Shown here in pieces: positions 1 to 14,200 of a stretch of DNA of 64,000 bases. The DNA comes from Dichetophora obliterata. Taxonomy: Eukaryota; Arthropoda; Insecta; Diptera; Sciomyzidae. The notes below the pieces were generated by a model. That model did no database searches, was not told where the DNA came from, and saw nothing but the letters and a program-made list of their open reading frames with translations. The translations under genes and the position numbers were made by a program. The stretch's first letter is position 1, and each line of letters starts with the position of its first letter. The stretch lies in contig OY986438.1 in assembly GCA_963920525.1 (NCBI GenBank), positions 134,664,671 through 134,728,670 on the forward strand, given 5' to 3'.

Positions 1-195
1 TGACTTTCTTTCTAATCTGGAGAACGCTACACTGATGTCGCGCGTATTATGGCCAATATCGATGTCATCAGTATACTCAAGCAGCATAACACTCTTGTAA
101 AATATTGTGCCTTGTCTGAAACCTCGTTTGGTAACAAATGGTGGGGAGGAATCCCTCCCGATTTTAACTGCGCTGCTGGTGTTGCTCAGTGTCAT
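1..195 (-). pseudogene. non-LTR reverse transcriptase fragment, internally deleted
   Basis: Read on the minus strand, the window edge is open for 65 codons with no stop. It gives recognisable reverse-transcriptase blocks: a segment ending in KRGFRQG, then IFYKSV, then LLEYTDDIDI and a tail AFSRLERKS. In intact relatives about 25-30 residues lie between the FRQG and IFYKS blocks; here they are directly joined, so this is an internally deleted copy. The catalytic box reads YTDD rather than YADD. The element continues beyond the window's left edge. Family assignment rests on remembered motif patterns of non-LTR elements common in flies. Confidence 0.7.
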
Positions 196-1766
196 CCTGC
201 AAAGTCATATCATTACAAAAACTCATATATAGTAATTTTATCACTAACCTCTTGTTTTTTATTATTTCAAAAATATATAAAATGTTTTTTTTTATTTAAT
301 AATTTCTTCGCCACGAACTTCCTCCAACTTTTGTTGCTAGTTACTTTCAGAAGCTAAAAATACACTTCGTTTGTGAAACATGTTGAAGCCTGATCAGTTT
401 CGTGAGTCATTGTACGTACTAAAATAAGCCTGTGAGTATTTTAACTTCGTTCCAGTCGATGATAATTTCTTACAAGTTTTTAACTGCATAGTCCCAAAAA
501 TAATTTTTTTCGAATTTTTAAAAGACAAAATTTTATCTTGCTCCTTTTTACAATTTGCCAGTCGAGTTCTTACACTGCAAATAAACTTACACTGGTTATG
601 CAAATAACAAGAAAATCTATGACGAAAACTGAATTAACAGCAGCGAGTTGAAATGCTGTGTAGAGTCCTAGCGTTAAAAAAAGTTATAGCCATTTCGGTA
701 CTTCCAAAAAGGTATGTTTAAATTTATATCAAACTGTTAACCCAGATAATTCAATACCTTTTTTAATATAAAAATGTAATTAAAAACCATCATCATGAAG
801 CATTCCCAGAATTACTAAGACGTCGAAGTTATTATATTAGCTTAAAATATTCCCTATTCAAATGCTATATAATTGAATTATATACAAATAAATATTTAAA
901 TTAAGATAGTCGTGCTTGCTTGCGCATAATGACCGGCGCCACTTAAAAATTAATTATATGTGCTTTGTTAAGGGTTTACGTTTAGCGTAAAAAAATATAA
1001 AAATACGCCACATTGCTAGACAAATCAATTAAAACTTTCGCGTTCGATCGGACTGATTGGGTTGATTGCATGCAATAAATGCCGACTGTTATCTATTATA
1101 TTTATAAAATTTTAAGTACGCCTCATTGTTGGCGTATGATCACAAGATAAGCTATTTTTTTCGTAAAATAATAAATAGCCAATGCTTTTTTAAAAAATAA
1201 ACACGCTGTGATAAGAGTATTTAACAATGAATTAAATTTCGTAACTTGCATTTGTGCTACAAGGAAAAACATTTTTTTTATTCTATATTTTTGTTAAAAA
1301 GAGGTTTAGTTAATGTTACAGAAATTAAAGAAGAAACAAATGAAATTCGACAAACTGACTTGTGGATTCCGTGTTGAAAGGACAAGGGCACACAAAAAGT
1401 ATAACAACAAAGTGTAGCCAGAACAGCAAACAATTCAACTATACGAACTAGCCGCGTGACAAACGTAGGAGTAAAAGCTTTGTTGTTTTTGTTGTTTTTT
1501 TTTTAAAGAAAATAAATTTAATGACAGTTGCAATTTAAGCTGGTTAAAAAAAACAAGTTGACGAAATATGCAATTGCTGGCTAAGCAGATGAATGAGGTT
1601 CAAAATTGTTGTAGTTGTTGTTGTTTTTGATGATGTTCTTTTATTGCAGTCGATGTTTTTTTAATTATTTTGCTTATTATCAATCCGTTGGTTCACTAAG
1701 GAGATATGTAGAAAAACGACAATAATTAATATTTGTTGAAATTAAATACTATTCACATTATCATTA
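196..1766. other. AT-rich sequence downstream of CSN3, no gene seen
   Basis: No convincing coding exon or structural RNA is visible. The part next to 1767 should contain the CSN3 3' UTR. On the minus strand an AATAAA hexamer (plus-strand TTTATT at 1640-1645) lies about 120 bases past the CSN3 stop and is a reasonable polyadenylation signal candidate. Short GTTGTT runs near 1480 and 1610 are simple sequence. Confidence 0.5.
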
Positions 1767-2293
1767 TTACACTGAGTATGTTTTTGTATGCTGTCCAGAC
1801 ATTAACTCTTCCTCATGATTGCCAAAAGCCTTTTTAACATACTGCAAAAATAAAAAAATCAACCATAAATAGAAAAGCTATAAAAGAAAGTTCATTTTGC
1901 ATTGATTTGTTACCATTGGATTTAACACGATATCTTCTTCCATTTTATTAATTTGTTTGATTAACTCCATGACATGTGTCATATCTTCTTGAACTTTAAG
2001 GAACATTTCGGGTGAATCATATTTTTCAGGATCTTCTTTGAAGACAACCATACCGTCCTTTTGATTAATTGTTGCATAAATCTCACCAGCGCATATCTGT
2101 GGGATAATTTGTGTTAAAGCATATAGATAAAATCTTAAGACTTGCGTGTCGAGGAACTTACCATATCTACTATAAATCTTTCTGCTTCATCAGCGTTAGG
2201 CAGCTGAACTCTGTTGGCCACATCCGTAAGAGATAAGGTTAAAAATGTTTTTGTCAAACGTTGTATGTTTTTCTTATACAAGGAATTCGAAAC
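1767..2293 (-). CDS. CSN3: CSN3 exons 7-9 (C-terminal part)
   Basis: Exon 7 (2293-2162) starts VSNSLYKKN and carries the end of the PCI winged-helix region. Exon 8 (2096-1914) holds [10 protein letters not shown] and the C-terminal helix ([18 protein letters not shown]). Exon 9 (1841-1767) encodes the acidic tail with EEELMS and a TAA stop. If exon 8 is not spliced, its frame reads on to a TAG at 1880-1878. The spliced form is preferred because exon 9 continues with YVKKAFG, which parallels the family tail, although the exon 8 donor (GTAACA) is weak. Confidence 0.92.
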
Positions 2294-5200
2294 CTGCAAT
2301 GGAAAAAGATATTGAATTAAATAAAAAAATAAAGAAAAATATTGGGGAAGGTATAAGTGTGGCCAAAAAAATAGAGTTAAAATAGGAAAACAAAATTGTT
2401 TTTATCTCGTTTAAATAGTACTCGATTTCGTTCAAGCGAAAAAAAGCGAGATAAACTTAAACCTTTGAAGCCGATGAAAGAAAGTTTAACCCATCGTTCG
2501 GATACACGTGCTGTTGATTAAAAAAACTCCATCCATCATTACAAGGAATCTTTTCATTCTTATATAAGTATGATCAAATAATTAATTCAACTCGAATTAA
2601 CCTTTTGAAAATGTTTTGTGACTACAATTAAACATATAAATCATTCTTTTTCTTTACAATTTATAGCTAACCGTAGCAGCGACTAAATGTTCAACAACCA
2701 AACGGCACCTAAAACATTAAAAAATTAAATTTTTTCGTCCTCAATATGGCCGAATAGCCGAAAATAGCCGAAACTGACAAAAAGGGCCGAATCTGACCGT
2801 AACCGAGACGAATTTGACTAAAACTTGCCTTACAGAACTACATCTAGTACTTTACTAGCTGGTTAGAGATATCCAGAAGAGAATATGGTCCTTAGAGCGA
2901 CAAGCACGTAATACGTTCCTGATCTGTCCGCTTATATAGCTATCTCTTCGTGAGAATAAAACTTAAGGCATATTGATAAACGTCCAAAACTTCACGATTC
3001 AAGAACGCTTGAGTGGAAAATTATCAACTTTGTGCTCGTTTTGATAATGTTGCAGCTCCAAATAATGCTTTAGCTTTTTCAATGCAAATGCTTATGTTCG
3101 CTTAAGTCCCTTTATGTGCCGCACAGTGGTTTATGAGCGCAAAAAAGTAAATTTTTAAATTTCTCAAAATATAAACATGCTTATCTTGAGAAACATATTT
3201 AAATATTAATTCTCAATTCACAGATTTTAATTTAAAAGTTTTGTTTTTTATCAAATTTACGAAAGTCAGGCCATTTTTAAATTGTAAAAACCGTATTTTT
3301 TTTTCTAAAATTTAACAAAGACTTTTCTAAATAATTTGACTTTTACAATTTTATTTTGATGCATTCACTTAATTTATATATTTTTTATTTATTAAAAAAA
3401 TATTTTATATTCCATTAAATTTTATATAATGGTAAATTTTATATTTATGGTAATATAAATTTTCAATTTTAGTAAATTTTTAAACAAACTCTAACTTCAA
3501 AGATAAATATCTTTGTCCGGCCAAGTCTATCCAAGGACTAAATGGTATCATCGTAAATGGCAGAATGTGTACTTTGCATTTATATAAAATGTAGATGCAA
3601 CCAGTTCCGTCCCCGATATATATATATATATATATGTAGTTTTGTTTACTAACACTATAACTTTGTGATAAAATATTAGACATGCCTAAATTTTAACTTA
3701 AAAATGCACTTAAAAATTTTAACTTCTCACTAATGCATTTATATTAAATTGACTAAACATCTCTCACAACATTTTTCGGTTCTATTTATTCTAACTTATC
3801 CCAATAATAAAATGTCAATAAGGAAGATGAATCAAAGTTGTATTTTACTACTTATATCAGAAGCGTATAATTTTAAACTTCCTATTTTTGTCAACCACTT
3901 TTTTAAAATTAAAGAATTTAGAATTTTTTACAAAGTGTTCAGTGAAGAGTTAATATAAAAAATAGTTACGACTTAATAAAACTTGCTATTTTTATAAAAG
4001 AAAATTATGAGTCGTTGGTTGATAATGAAATTGAAATGATCATAAATGATGATAAATAAATAATTATAAACTTTATAATATATGAAAGAAAACTTAAATT
4101 TAATAATTAAATGGGGATGTGATGGTTCTTCAGGTCAGGCTGAATATCATCAAAAATATAACTTACAAAATGATATAAGAAATAAAAAACTTATATTTAG
4201 TGTGCATGGTTTCATTAAGCTTGCAGTCAAATACAAAAGTACATCATCTATCTACAAGGTACTGTCCGATTTCCCTTGAATTTGCAAAAAACTAAAGAAA
4301 ACAAATTCTGTCTGTAGTTGAGGATATGCACAGAAATATATTACATCTAAATAATACCGAAGTCACCATTTATGATAAGCATTTTAGAATTAAACATATC
4401 CTTATGCTATGTTCGCATTGGGAGCTAAATGCGCATTTAGAGCTTTTACTATATATATTTGTCCCTGTTACTCCTACAAGGAGTAAAGGGCCGTTCGTAA
4501 ATGTGGATTTCGTTAATGCGCATTTAGATCTCAGTGTGAACATAGCGTTATTCTGAGTATGATAAATGGCTTATTTTATCTATAAGTCAAAACCAACTAA
4601 AATTAATAATTTAGATTAACGGAAAAACATGCTGGAGAACGATGCCATCATATTAGGGATTTCACCATTCATTACATGCAAGAATTAAGTTTATGGAATG
4701 TGTTCTTCATATAGCTTATAATAATTCACCTTTTAAAAAATGGTCAGCTAAGTCGGATGATCACGTGTTTAAAAATTAAAATAAAACAAGAATTCAAAAA
4801 GCATTTCGGGATAAATTAGGATGTTAAATTGTTGATGTTGTAAAACAAGGCGCAGGAACGACAAATGACCGGAAATACTTCTAGAAAATTTTTTCATATC
4901 CTGAAGTGGTTGCTGATTTTACCGGAGTGAAGCTGGAGTTAGTTGAACTATTTCGTATATAATATTACAAGCTATTACTTGTGGGCAAACTATTAGCTCC
5001 GATAAGTTTGGTGACTGTGCTTTTAAACCTGCTGAGCTTTATGTAAATGAATACAAATGTTACTATATGCCATGTAACAGTTCACAAAGTTCTATTGCAC
5101 GGCAAACAAATAACAGAAACTGCAGTGCTGCCTGTCGGACATCTTTTCGAAGACGCGGAAGAAGCGAGAAATAAGGATATTTGGGTAGGTTCTTAAAATG

Positions 5201-8200
5201 ATCTAATGCAGAGAAAATGCGACAAAGCTGTAGTAGCTAAACTCTATTGTTATTGCAATGTAAAAAAAAAAAAATTACAAAAAAATTTAGATTAATGCAT
5301 TCAAGAAAATTTAGAATTGCAACCAATACCAGGGACCGAAAATAACTGTTATTTTACAATTTTCAGATGAAAAAGGCATAACGAAAAAGTGGCCGGAGGA
5401 CTTTTTTAAATATACCATTATTATCGTAATGGCAGCAGCTTCGCGAATATTAAATGCCTTTTAAATTTTTGGCTGTTACTATAAAAATTAATATTAACTG
5501 TTATTTTTTGCCTTTTATTTTTTCGGGCAAAAATAACTTTACTTTTGACTTTTATTTTTTAGGTCAAAAATAACAGTTATTTTGTGCCTTTTATTTTTTC
5601 GGTCAAAAATATCAGGCAATTGTATTTTTTTAAAGGTCGAATAAAAAACTTTAAAAACTAAAAAGTTTTAAAGCTCAAAATTTGCGCGCTGATGAGACGA
5701 TAAAAATTGCATGAAACGTTTTTTTGACGTTCAAGTGGCCTTTAAAAAAATTCAAATTGCCTGATATTTTTGACCGAAAAAATAAAAGGCACAAAATAAC
5801 TGTTATTTTTGAACAAAAAAAATAAAAGTCAAAAGTAACAGTTATTTTTGCCCGAAAAAATAAAAGGCATTAAAAAACTAGTATTTTTGTCGGAAAAAAT
5901 AAAAGTTAAATGATAACTGTTTATATCTGACTTTTTTGATAAAAACCATAACCGGTACGGTCTCTGACCAATACTGATGTGATGCATCAGATTTGATTTG
6001 ATTTCATCAGATCCATTAATAACGAGTCTAAGGAGTCAACCTAAATAAACATTTTTTAAATTCGATAATGCAGTAAAAGATATGTTAGTTGACGATAAAA
6101 ATTTTCATTAAAGCTCGCCGATTTTTTAAAATTTTTTCTTACATCTATTTAAAAATCTAAATGAGGTCATTATTAAAAATAACATTCTCTAGATTCTATA
6201 TTTAATTTTAAATTAAATAACAAATATTAAAAAAAAAATAAACTAAATATACATATACATATACATATATATTTCAGTTGATCTCGTATATAAGTTGGTG
6301 TCGGTTGTGTTTTATCGTGTTATGTAAAAGCCTTTGTTTGTTATATTCGTGAGTGTATTAAAATAGTTAAAATAGTTTCAATATAGTAATTATTTAAATA
6401 TCATATTTACTATACTAACAACATTAATATAAAACTGTTCGCTTAAATAATAATTGTGCATTTAAGTTGTGTAAGTTTAATTCTTGCATTTTAACTTTGT
6501 TTAACTTATTTAGTTAATGCAGTGTTGTTGTTGTTTTTGCATGCTTGCGGTGTTTTAGTTTCTTCTTTGTGCTGTGATTTGTTTATCTTCAGTTCAGTGA
6601 GTGTTGTTGTTTGTTTTTTGTTTTCTACTAAACTGTGCACACACTGTCTGAATAAAGTAACCCTGAAAGCACATTTTGCATCTGCTCATTTTTTTAAAAA
6701 ATTAAAAATGGATTATTTTTCTGCAGAAAATATCGTTGCTTGTTCTTTGGACGAACTTTGCAAAAGCCAAAACATTCTAAACCCCATGTTCAGCTGTTCT
6801 GGTCCATGTGAGCAGATGTTTCATGCATCTTGTGCCGGTATATCCAAGTCATGCCTTGACGACTTAAAATCTCAGCGATCAGGCCTTCGCTGGTACTGTG
6901 CTTCGTGTAGGGCACTTTCCCCAGATGAACTTTATTCAAAAATTAAGCTTTTTGGGGAAAGTCTTAACTCATTAAACAACAATTTTCGAGAAATTGTAAC
7001 ATTTTTTAGTGAAGTTAGGGCCGCACCCAGTACCAGCGTCTATGATGAAAATTCCATTTCGGAAAATATCCCGCTTTCTTTGTCACAGACTGTTTCTTCA
7101 GGGACACAAACAATCCTATCATCAGAAGACCACATTATCGCAAAAAAAAAGAGAAAAAATAAAAAAAATAATAAGAAGCGAAAATCATCTAGATCTACTT
7201 CTCAGGCCAAGCAGCCCTCAGCACCGCTTTTGAACAGGAACACTCCAGTTACTTCCTCGTCACCTTCTAACATTCCTTCTTTGACTAATAGTTCAGTTTT
7301 GACTCCTATTGAGCCTAGAAATCTATCAAGCTTAAGGGCAGTGTCGAGGAAAAAAAATGTATTTATTTCACGTCTTCAGCCCGACACAACTGTTGAAAAT
7401 GTATTGACTTTTATCAAACATAATAAATTGTTGAGTCAAAATGCATTTTGTTCATGCAAAAAAATAGGTAATAAACCTTCCCATGCTTCCTTTATTCTCA
7501 CAGTTCCAGCTGAAGAGTTTGCAACTGTTCTAAACTCTAATTTGTGGACTGATAATATACTCGTTACAGAGTTTCAGCCTAAGAATAAGCCTAGAGGGAC
7601 GACTCAAGCCGCTCGTCAATCCCAAAAAAACTGAATAGGTTATCCCTTTACTATCAAAATGTAAGGGGATTACGCTCTAAGACGCGAGACATATTTTTAA
7701 TGTCTCAGAATTTCTCTGAGGATATTATCGCACTGACTGAAACTTGGTTAAACGGAAGCATTACTGACTTAGAATTGTTTGATAACAGTTTTGAAGTTTA
7801 TAGAAGAGATAGACATGCTGACAATACTTCTACTGTCGGTGGAGGTGTCTTATTAGCTGTAAGGAACTCCTTCGTTAGTTCCATTATTGTTATTCCCTGC
7901 TCTGCTAACATCGAACTTATATGCGTCAGGGTTGTACATTCCAATTCTAATGTATATCTTATTAATGCATACGTTCCTCCTAAGAGCAGTGTAGAAGTTT
8001 ATGCAAGCCTTGCGGATTGCATAGAATACGTTATAAGCATAATTGACGTTAATGACGACATTTTATTGTTAGGTGATTTTAATCTGCCTGACTTGAAATG
8101 GGAATCTTCTGACGATGATACATATTTTTGTGCATCTAATTCGAAGACTCGCCAAGAGCATATATTTGTTGATAATATATGTTCTGACTTACAACAAGTG

Positions 8201-11200
8201 AGTTGTATTTATAATAGTCGTGAAAGACTTCTTGACCTGGTCTTAACTACAGATAGTAACAATGTGATTGTTGAGAGGGCCCCTCATGTTTTGACTGCTG
8301 TTGATGAATACCATCCACCATTGAGCATATGGTACAAATCAGACAGGGATAATATAGTAAAGTCTAACTCAATAGATAAAGTTTATGAATTCAATTTTAA
8401 AAAAGCTGACTTTTTGAAGTTGAATCATTTACTTCAAAGTAAACTTCATGTTATTTTAGAATATGTTAATAATAACACTCTTGATAATTCAATTAATTTT
8501 TTTTATATGGAAATCTTTGCTATGTTTTCTCTGTCCGTGCCATATAGCCTCAAATTTACGAAAAATTGTGCTTACCCCTGGTACACAAAGGAGTTAAAGA
8601 TTCTTCGCAACAGCAGGAATAGGGCATGGAAAAAATATGTCTGTAGCTTAGACTTGAATGACCTAGAAATCTACAAGCGTTTGTTTCTGGATTTTGAAAA
8701 TTGCTCAGCTACCTTATATCAAAATTATTTAGACAGTACTAAGCTGAGAATATTGTCTGATCCGAAGAAATTCTGGGGTTTCATAAACACCAAAAAAAAA
8801 TCTGATGGATTCCCTTCATCATTTAAGACCTCTGACGGATTTACTGACGATCCTGTCGTAATTTGTGGTCTATTTGCCAATCTCTTTAAAGAGTCATTTT
8901 GTTCAGATTCTTTTAATCCTGATGAAGAGTACTTTGAATATATGAACTCTACACCCAGGGTTTCGTTGGATTCTATATCCTTTACTTCAGAGGATATTTT
9001 AAAGTATATTGGGTTGATCGATGAGGATTTTAATGCTGGACCTGACGGAATTCCTGCCGCAGTGTTAACACGATGTGGTTCCGTTCTAAGTCAACCACTG
9101 TCCATGTTATTCAATAAATCAATTAGCGAAAGTATTTTTCCACTTTTTTGGAAAAAATCTTTTATAGGTCCTATCTATAAAAAAGGTTGTAAGAACGATA
9201 TAAACAACTACAGGCCTATCGCGAAACTCTCGTCAATTCCAAAACTTTTTGAGCGCCTAGTGTATGATCGTGTGAAAATTCACTGTGGGAAGGTCATGAC
9301 AACTCGTCAGCATGGATTTGTTACTGGCAGATCCACTGTGTCTAATCTCCTCGATTTTACAACGTTTTGCTTAAATTCATTTTATTCAGGTAACCAGGTC
9401 GACTGTATTTACACTGATTTTAGTAAAGCATTTGATAAACTGCCACATAACTTAATTCTATTTAAACTAAAGTTAATGGGTTTTCCACAATTTTTTGTAA
9501 GCTGGATTCAATCGTATCTGACGGAGCGATCTTATCAAATACGATTTCGAGGCGTATTGTCAGCTGAATTTATTGCTGAATCAGGTGTTCCTCAAGGTAG
9601 CCACCTTGGTCCACTTCTGTTTATTTTAGCCATTAATGATGTAACCCACATCATCAAACACTCTCATCTACTTATCTATGCAGATGACATGAAAATATAC
9701 AGAACAATAGATGCTAAAGACAATTCAGATCTGCTCCAGTCTGATTTGAAATCCTTTGAAATTTGGTGTTCTAAAAACAATATGTTTCTAAATCCAGATA
9801 AATGCCAAACTATGACCTTTTCGCGAAAAAGGAATAATTTAATTTTTGATTATACGATAAAAGATACGGCTTTAAATCGTGTAGATTCTGTCAAAGATCT
9901 TGGTATATGCATGGATTCTAAGCTATCGTTTAACGATCATATTGATTACATTTGTAAAAAAGCATCTTCTATGCTCGGGTTTATGAAACGCTGGGCCAAA
10001 GAATTTAATAGTATGATCACAACTACAACGCTGTATTATGCAATTGTGCGACCTCACTTAGAGTATGCAAGTCAAGTTTGGTCCCCAAGTTACAATGTAC
10101 ATGTTGAACGTATAGAGAGAATCCAAAAACGTTTTGTTCGGTTTGCTCTAAGGGGCTTAAGTGCAACTGATACTTTAAACCTTCCTCCTTATGAGGATCG
10201 TTTAAAACTTTTAAAAATGCAATCTTTGAATGAGAGAAGGAAGTCTGCAGATATCGTCTATTTACACCAACTCATAACTGGTGTATTCGATTCACCAGAA
10301 CTTCTAACTCTTATAAATTTTAACACTAACCGTAGAAGCAGTAGAAATGCTAACAATTTAATTTACTTACCTTTTAGTAGAACAAATTATATGGCTACTG
10401 CTCCTTTACATCGCATGAGTACCTTTGTTAACAACTGTAGCTTTTTTGATGTTAACTTATCGAAAGGTCAACTCAAAAGTAGATTGAAAACTAATGTATG
10501 ATTAGATCTATGTAAACGCATGGTTAGTTGTTATGTCTTGTGTTGTCCCTGAGCCCAACCCATATTATGGTGGGTAAATTTTTCTCACTTTGGATTGTTT
10601 TGGACCGCTCTTATCGATATCATTGGGGCTATTCACGGTTTGAGCGTACTTTTAACAAATCGTATTTATAGCATTTGTTATTGTTCGAATTGTGAGCACC
10701 TCGCCATGTGACTGTCGTATAAAAAGACTGTGCAACTCTATGATGTATGTGATTATGCGGCTGTAGACAGAGCATAAAAATACGAGGTACAAAAAACACC
10801 TCCAAGGGCTGCTTTTATTTACGAGTGCCTGCGTATTTGCATTTGTATGCAAAACAACAGCAAAGCAAAATGCGCTTTCGTAAATTGGCGTACAAATAGC
10901 GGATCGAACAAATGGCAGACCAGCGTATTCGAACTGTGAATGGCCTTATTGAGATGTTTTGATGTTATTTGGGCTGGTTCTTAAGATGATCCAATGCGGA
11001 GAAAGTGCGAAAAAGCTGTAGTAGCTGAACTCTATTGTTATTGCATGTTATAAATATAATTTTTTTAATTTAATTTTTTGTACTACAAAACGCCTCATTT
11101 ATTTATTTATTTATTTAAAGAAAAGGTTCACAAATAAGACAGAGTCTTTTAAATGCAGTAAGAATATAGATACATAACAAAATAACAGTGATAAACAACA

Positions 11201-14200
11201 AAAAAAAAATAATTAAAAATTTAACTCAATACAATTAATATCATTTAACTAAAAGATCTAATCAAAATAATAATTAATTCAAAATTAATTCAAACAAAAA
11301 TCGAAAAATCGACAAAATCAAGAATAATAACAAATAAAGATTAAGTAATTTTAATTAAAGTAAGGTTTTTTAAATACAATTGCATAGAATTAGTGAAAGA
11401 GAGATACTTAAGAGAAATGTTGGAAAATTACATGCTTAAAGTTGCGTTTAGTTGTAATGCTTTTTATACTTAAAGGCAGTGAATTCCACAATCTGATGGC
11501 GTTCACGTAAAAGAGTCTGTTAGAGTTTAAAAAATTATAAGTAGGGATTAAAAGATTCAGATTTCTAGTTGACCTACAAAATTGTAGCTTTTCAAATAAG
11601 TAATCAGGAGTGCGAGTGCAGATCAGGTTGTGTAAAAAGATGCAGTTTCTAGCATCCAAATAATTGAAGATGTTGCAACCGAGTACTTTGTTACTCAAGT
11701 GACTAATGCGGTCAAACTTTCTAAGACCAAAAATGTATCTTACAGCATTATTAAACACAAGTTGTAACTTAAGCTTGGATCGGGAATCAACTTTACTATA
11801 CACTATATCTGAATAGGAGATAATTGGCACAATCAGCTGAATTACTAATTTTTTTCTAGTCTCTACAGGCACAAATGATGCAGTCCACCTAAGGTTTCGC
11901 AGTACATAATAAACCTTGCTAACAACGGAATTAACATGATCTTCGCACGAGAGTGATGAGTTAATATAGAAACCGAGATTTTTAACTTTATCGACAAATT
12001 TGAGCTCGATACCATCTAAGAAAATTCCCGGTATATTAAGAAAGGAGTAACTAGATTTAAAAACCGGCAAAACAAATGATTTAAGCGGATTAAGGATAAG
12101 GTTGTTAGCATTAGCCCAATTTGTTATTTTGCACAAGTCTTCGTTTACCTTCATACATAAATCATCAACGTGACCAATAGGTCTGGACAGGTACAACTGA
12201 AGATCATCCGCATATGCATGCATGGTTACATGATTGCATATTCTAAAAATGTCATTAATGAACATCGTAAATAAAAGCGGACCAAGTACCGAGCCTTGAG
12301 GTACCCCACAGGTTAAATTTCTGAAAGCGGACAAACAATTTCCCACCCTGACTCTTTGAGATCTTCTGACTAAATAACTACATAACAGACGGACCGCCGA
12401 AACAGCAAAACCAAATTCTAACTCTAGTTTCCGACATAAAATGAATTTTTTTATTAACGTTTTGTTCTAATAACACAAAAAATTTTTTCAAATGAATGAA
12501 ACGAAAATTAAATTACTCTCAAGCTTAATTATAATCATTCCTATAAAATTTTAAAAACTTTAATTTTTGATAATTTTAAAAAATATTCTGTACTCTTTTT
12601 TAAAAAAAGATTATTATGCTCAAATCTTTTCCGAATCTGATAAAAAAAGTTGTTTTTATTTTTTCTGGTTCCGAAGTTAGACTTTTTCCAAAAAACCACA
12701 TTTTTACCACTGTGCGCCGTTGCGACTCTGCGTAGGAATAGAAAACTGTCGACTTGCTCAAGCGTCCCGACTGCAATGCACATTTTGATTTTGTTGCTAT
12801 TAATATTTGCAAGGAGAGATTTTAAAGAGAAACTTCTTTAGCACCGTTGTGATTTGAAACTCGATGAAACGCAAAATGGCACCAAAAAACAAATATATAC
12901 CAACAAACCACCGCTTAAGCGCTAATTATAATATACGGAACGGAACGTTATAGAATGTTGAGAAATGTCACTTTACAATCTATTGCATGAGTTTCTTATG
13001 AGTTCGATTATAATAAGACGGAACGTTGAGATCTATTAATTTTTGATTTCTCCGCTGCGTTCCGTAACGTTTTGAGTAAAAAATTTATGTTGACAGAAAT
13101 TTTGATTGAATTCATGCTTTAAAATAACCAAAAAAGTAGAATTTATGGAATTTTTTTGTAATAATATATATTTTAGGTAAAAATTAACATCTCTTCCGAT
13201 GCTATTATAATCACCACTCCGTTTGAAAACGTTTCCGTCTATTATAATCAGCGCTTTAGTATTATACGCTTAGTACTGTACGCTTAGCACTGTACGCTTA
13301 GTACTGTACTGATCTGGAGCTCTTGCACAAAAGCACAAAAAGAAAGAACTACAAGCTGTGAATACACCTCAAAAGTAGACAGTATAAAATTGGAGTGCTT
13401 TAACAGTTAGTGATGTGTTGTAACAAATATTTGTATTATGTTTAAAAATCGAATAAAGGTTTTGATATTTTATTACTTGCTTGTTATATATCTGCTGTTA
13501 TTAGCTGATGCTTTAATAATTTCAATAAAATAATCTAAATTCACAGTGTTACGGGATATGTTCAATATATTGTGTTATTGTGGTTATAAGTTTATGTTAT
13601 TAATGTAAAAAAGTTTCTTATGTACATATGTCTTACAAGAAATAGTAATGGTATGGTCTACCAAAATTGTCCTTCCTGTAATTAATTAAGAATGGCAGTA
13701 GTAAATATGGGCATAACTCACGCGACAAAAAAAGGTAAGTGTGTTTTACAAGCAAGTTTAGACTGTAAAAACTCGGCAAATTTTCCCATATAATTTGTTT
13801 TTTTTTTTAATTTTTAAATAATGGGAAAACAGTGAAGTTACATAATAAACCCATTTTACCCATGGATTTTGCTTATTTAAAAATATATTGAGTTTTCAAA
13901 AAATATTTGCCGTAACTCACGCAACATAACCCACGCGATTAATTCCCTTAAATTTAAATTGGGTAATTAAGTAATTAGGTAGTGAAGTAATTATGTAATT
14001 TACTAATTTAAAACTTAATTTAATATATTGTTCTTTTATTGACCAAATGGTTATATTATCTTTAGCCAATGCCTTTCATTTTTACTAAAACAAAAGTTTA
14101 TGAAATATTTACTAAACATTTACGAAAAAGGAAACTACGATTTAATCATGGTTAATTAATTTATATAGAAATTTTTTAAATTAATAAAATTCATAAAAAA

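Larger units (their letters stand above)
6290..10968 (+). mobile_element. intact CR1/jockey-like LINE retrotransposon
   Basis: Two uninterrupted frames, a PHD-finger ORF1 and an endonuclease/reverse-transcriptase ORF2, are preceded by about 400 bp of possible 5' UTR and followed by a few hundred bases of 3' UTR. A MITE (10625-10947) sits in the 3' region. The outer boundaries are estimates: no clear target duplication or tail repeat was found. Intact frames suggest recent activity. Confidence 0.8.

Noticed and set aside
49..357. 102-codon plus-strand frame at the left edge
   Set aside because: It is antisense to a clear reverse-transcriptase fragment for its first half and AT-driven afterwards.
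5181..11048. The 80-bp pair (5181-5260 and 10969-11048) as a giant target duplication around the LINE
   Set aside because: The copies differ by about 13%, far too much for flanks of an intact, young-looking LINE.
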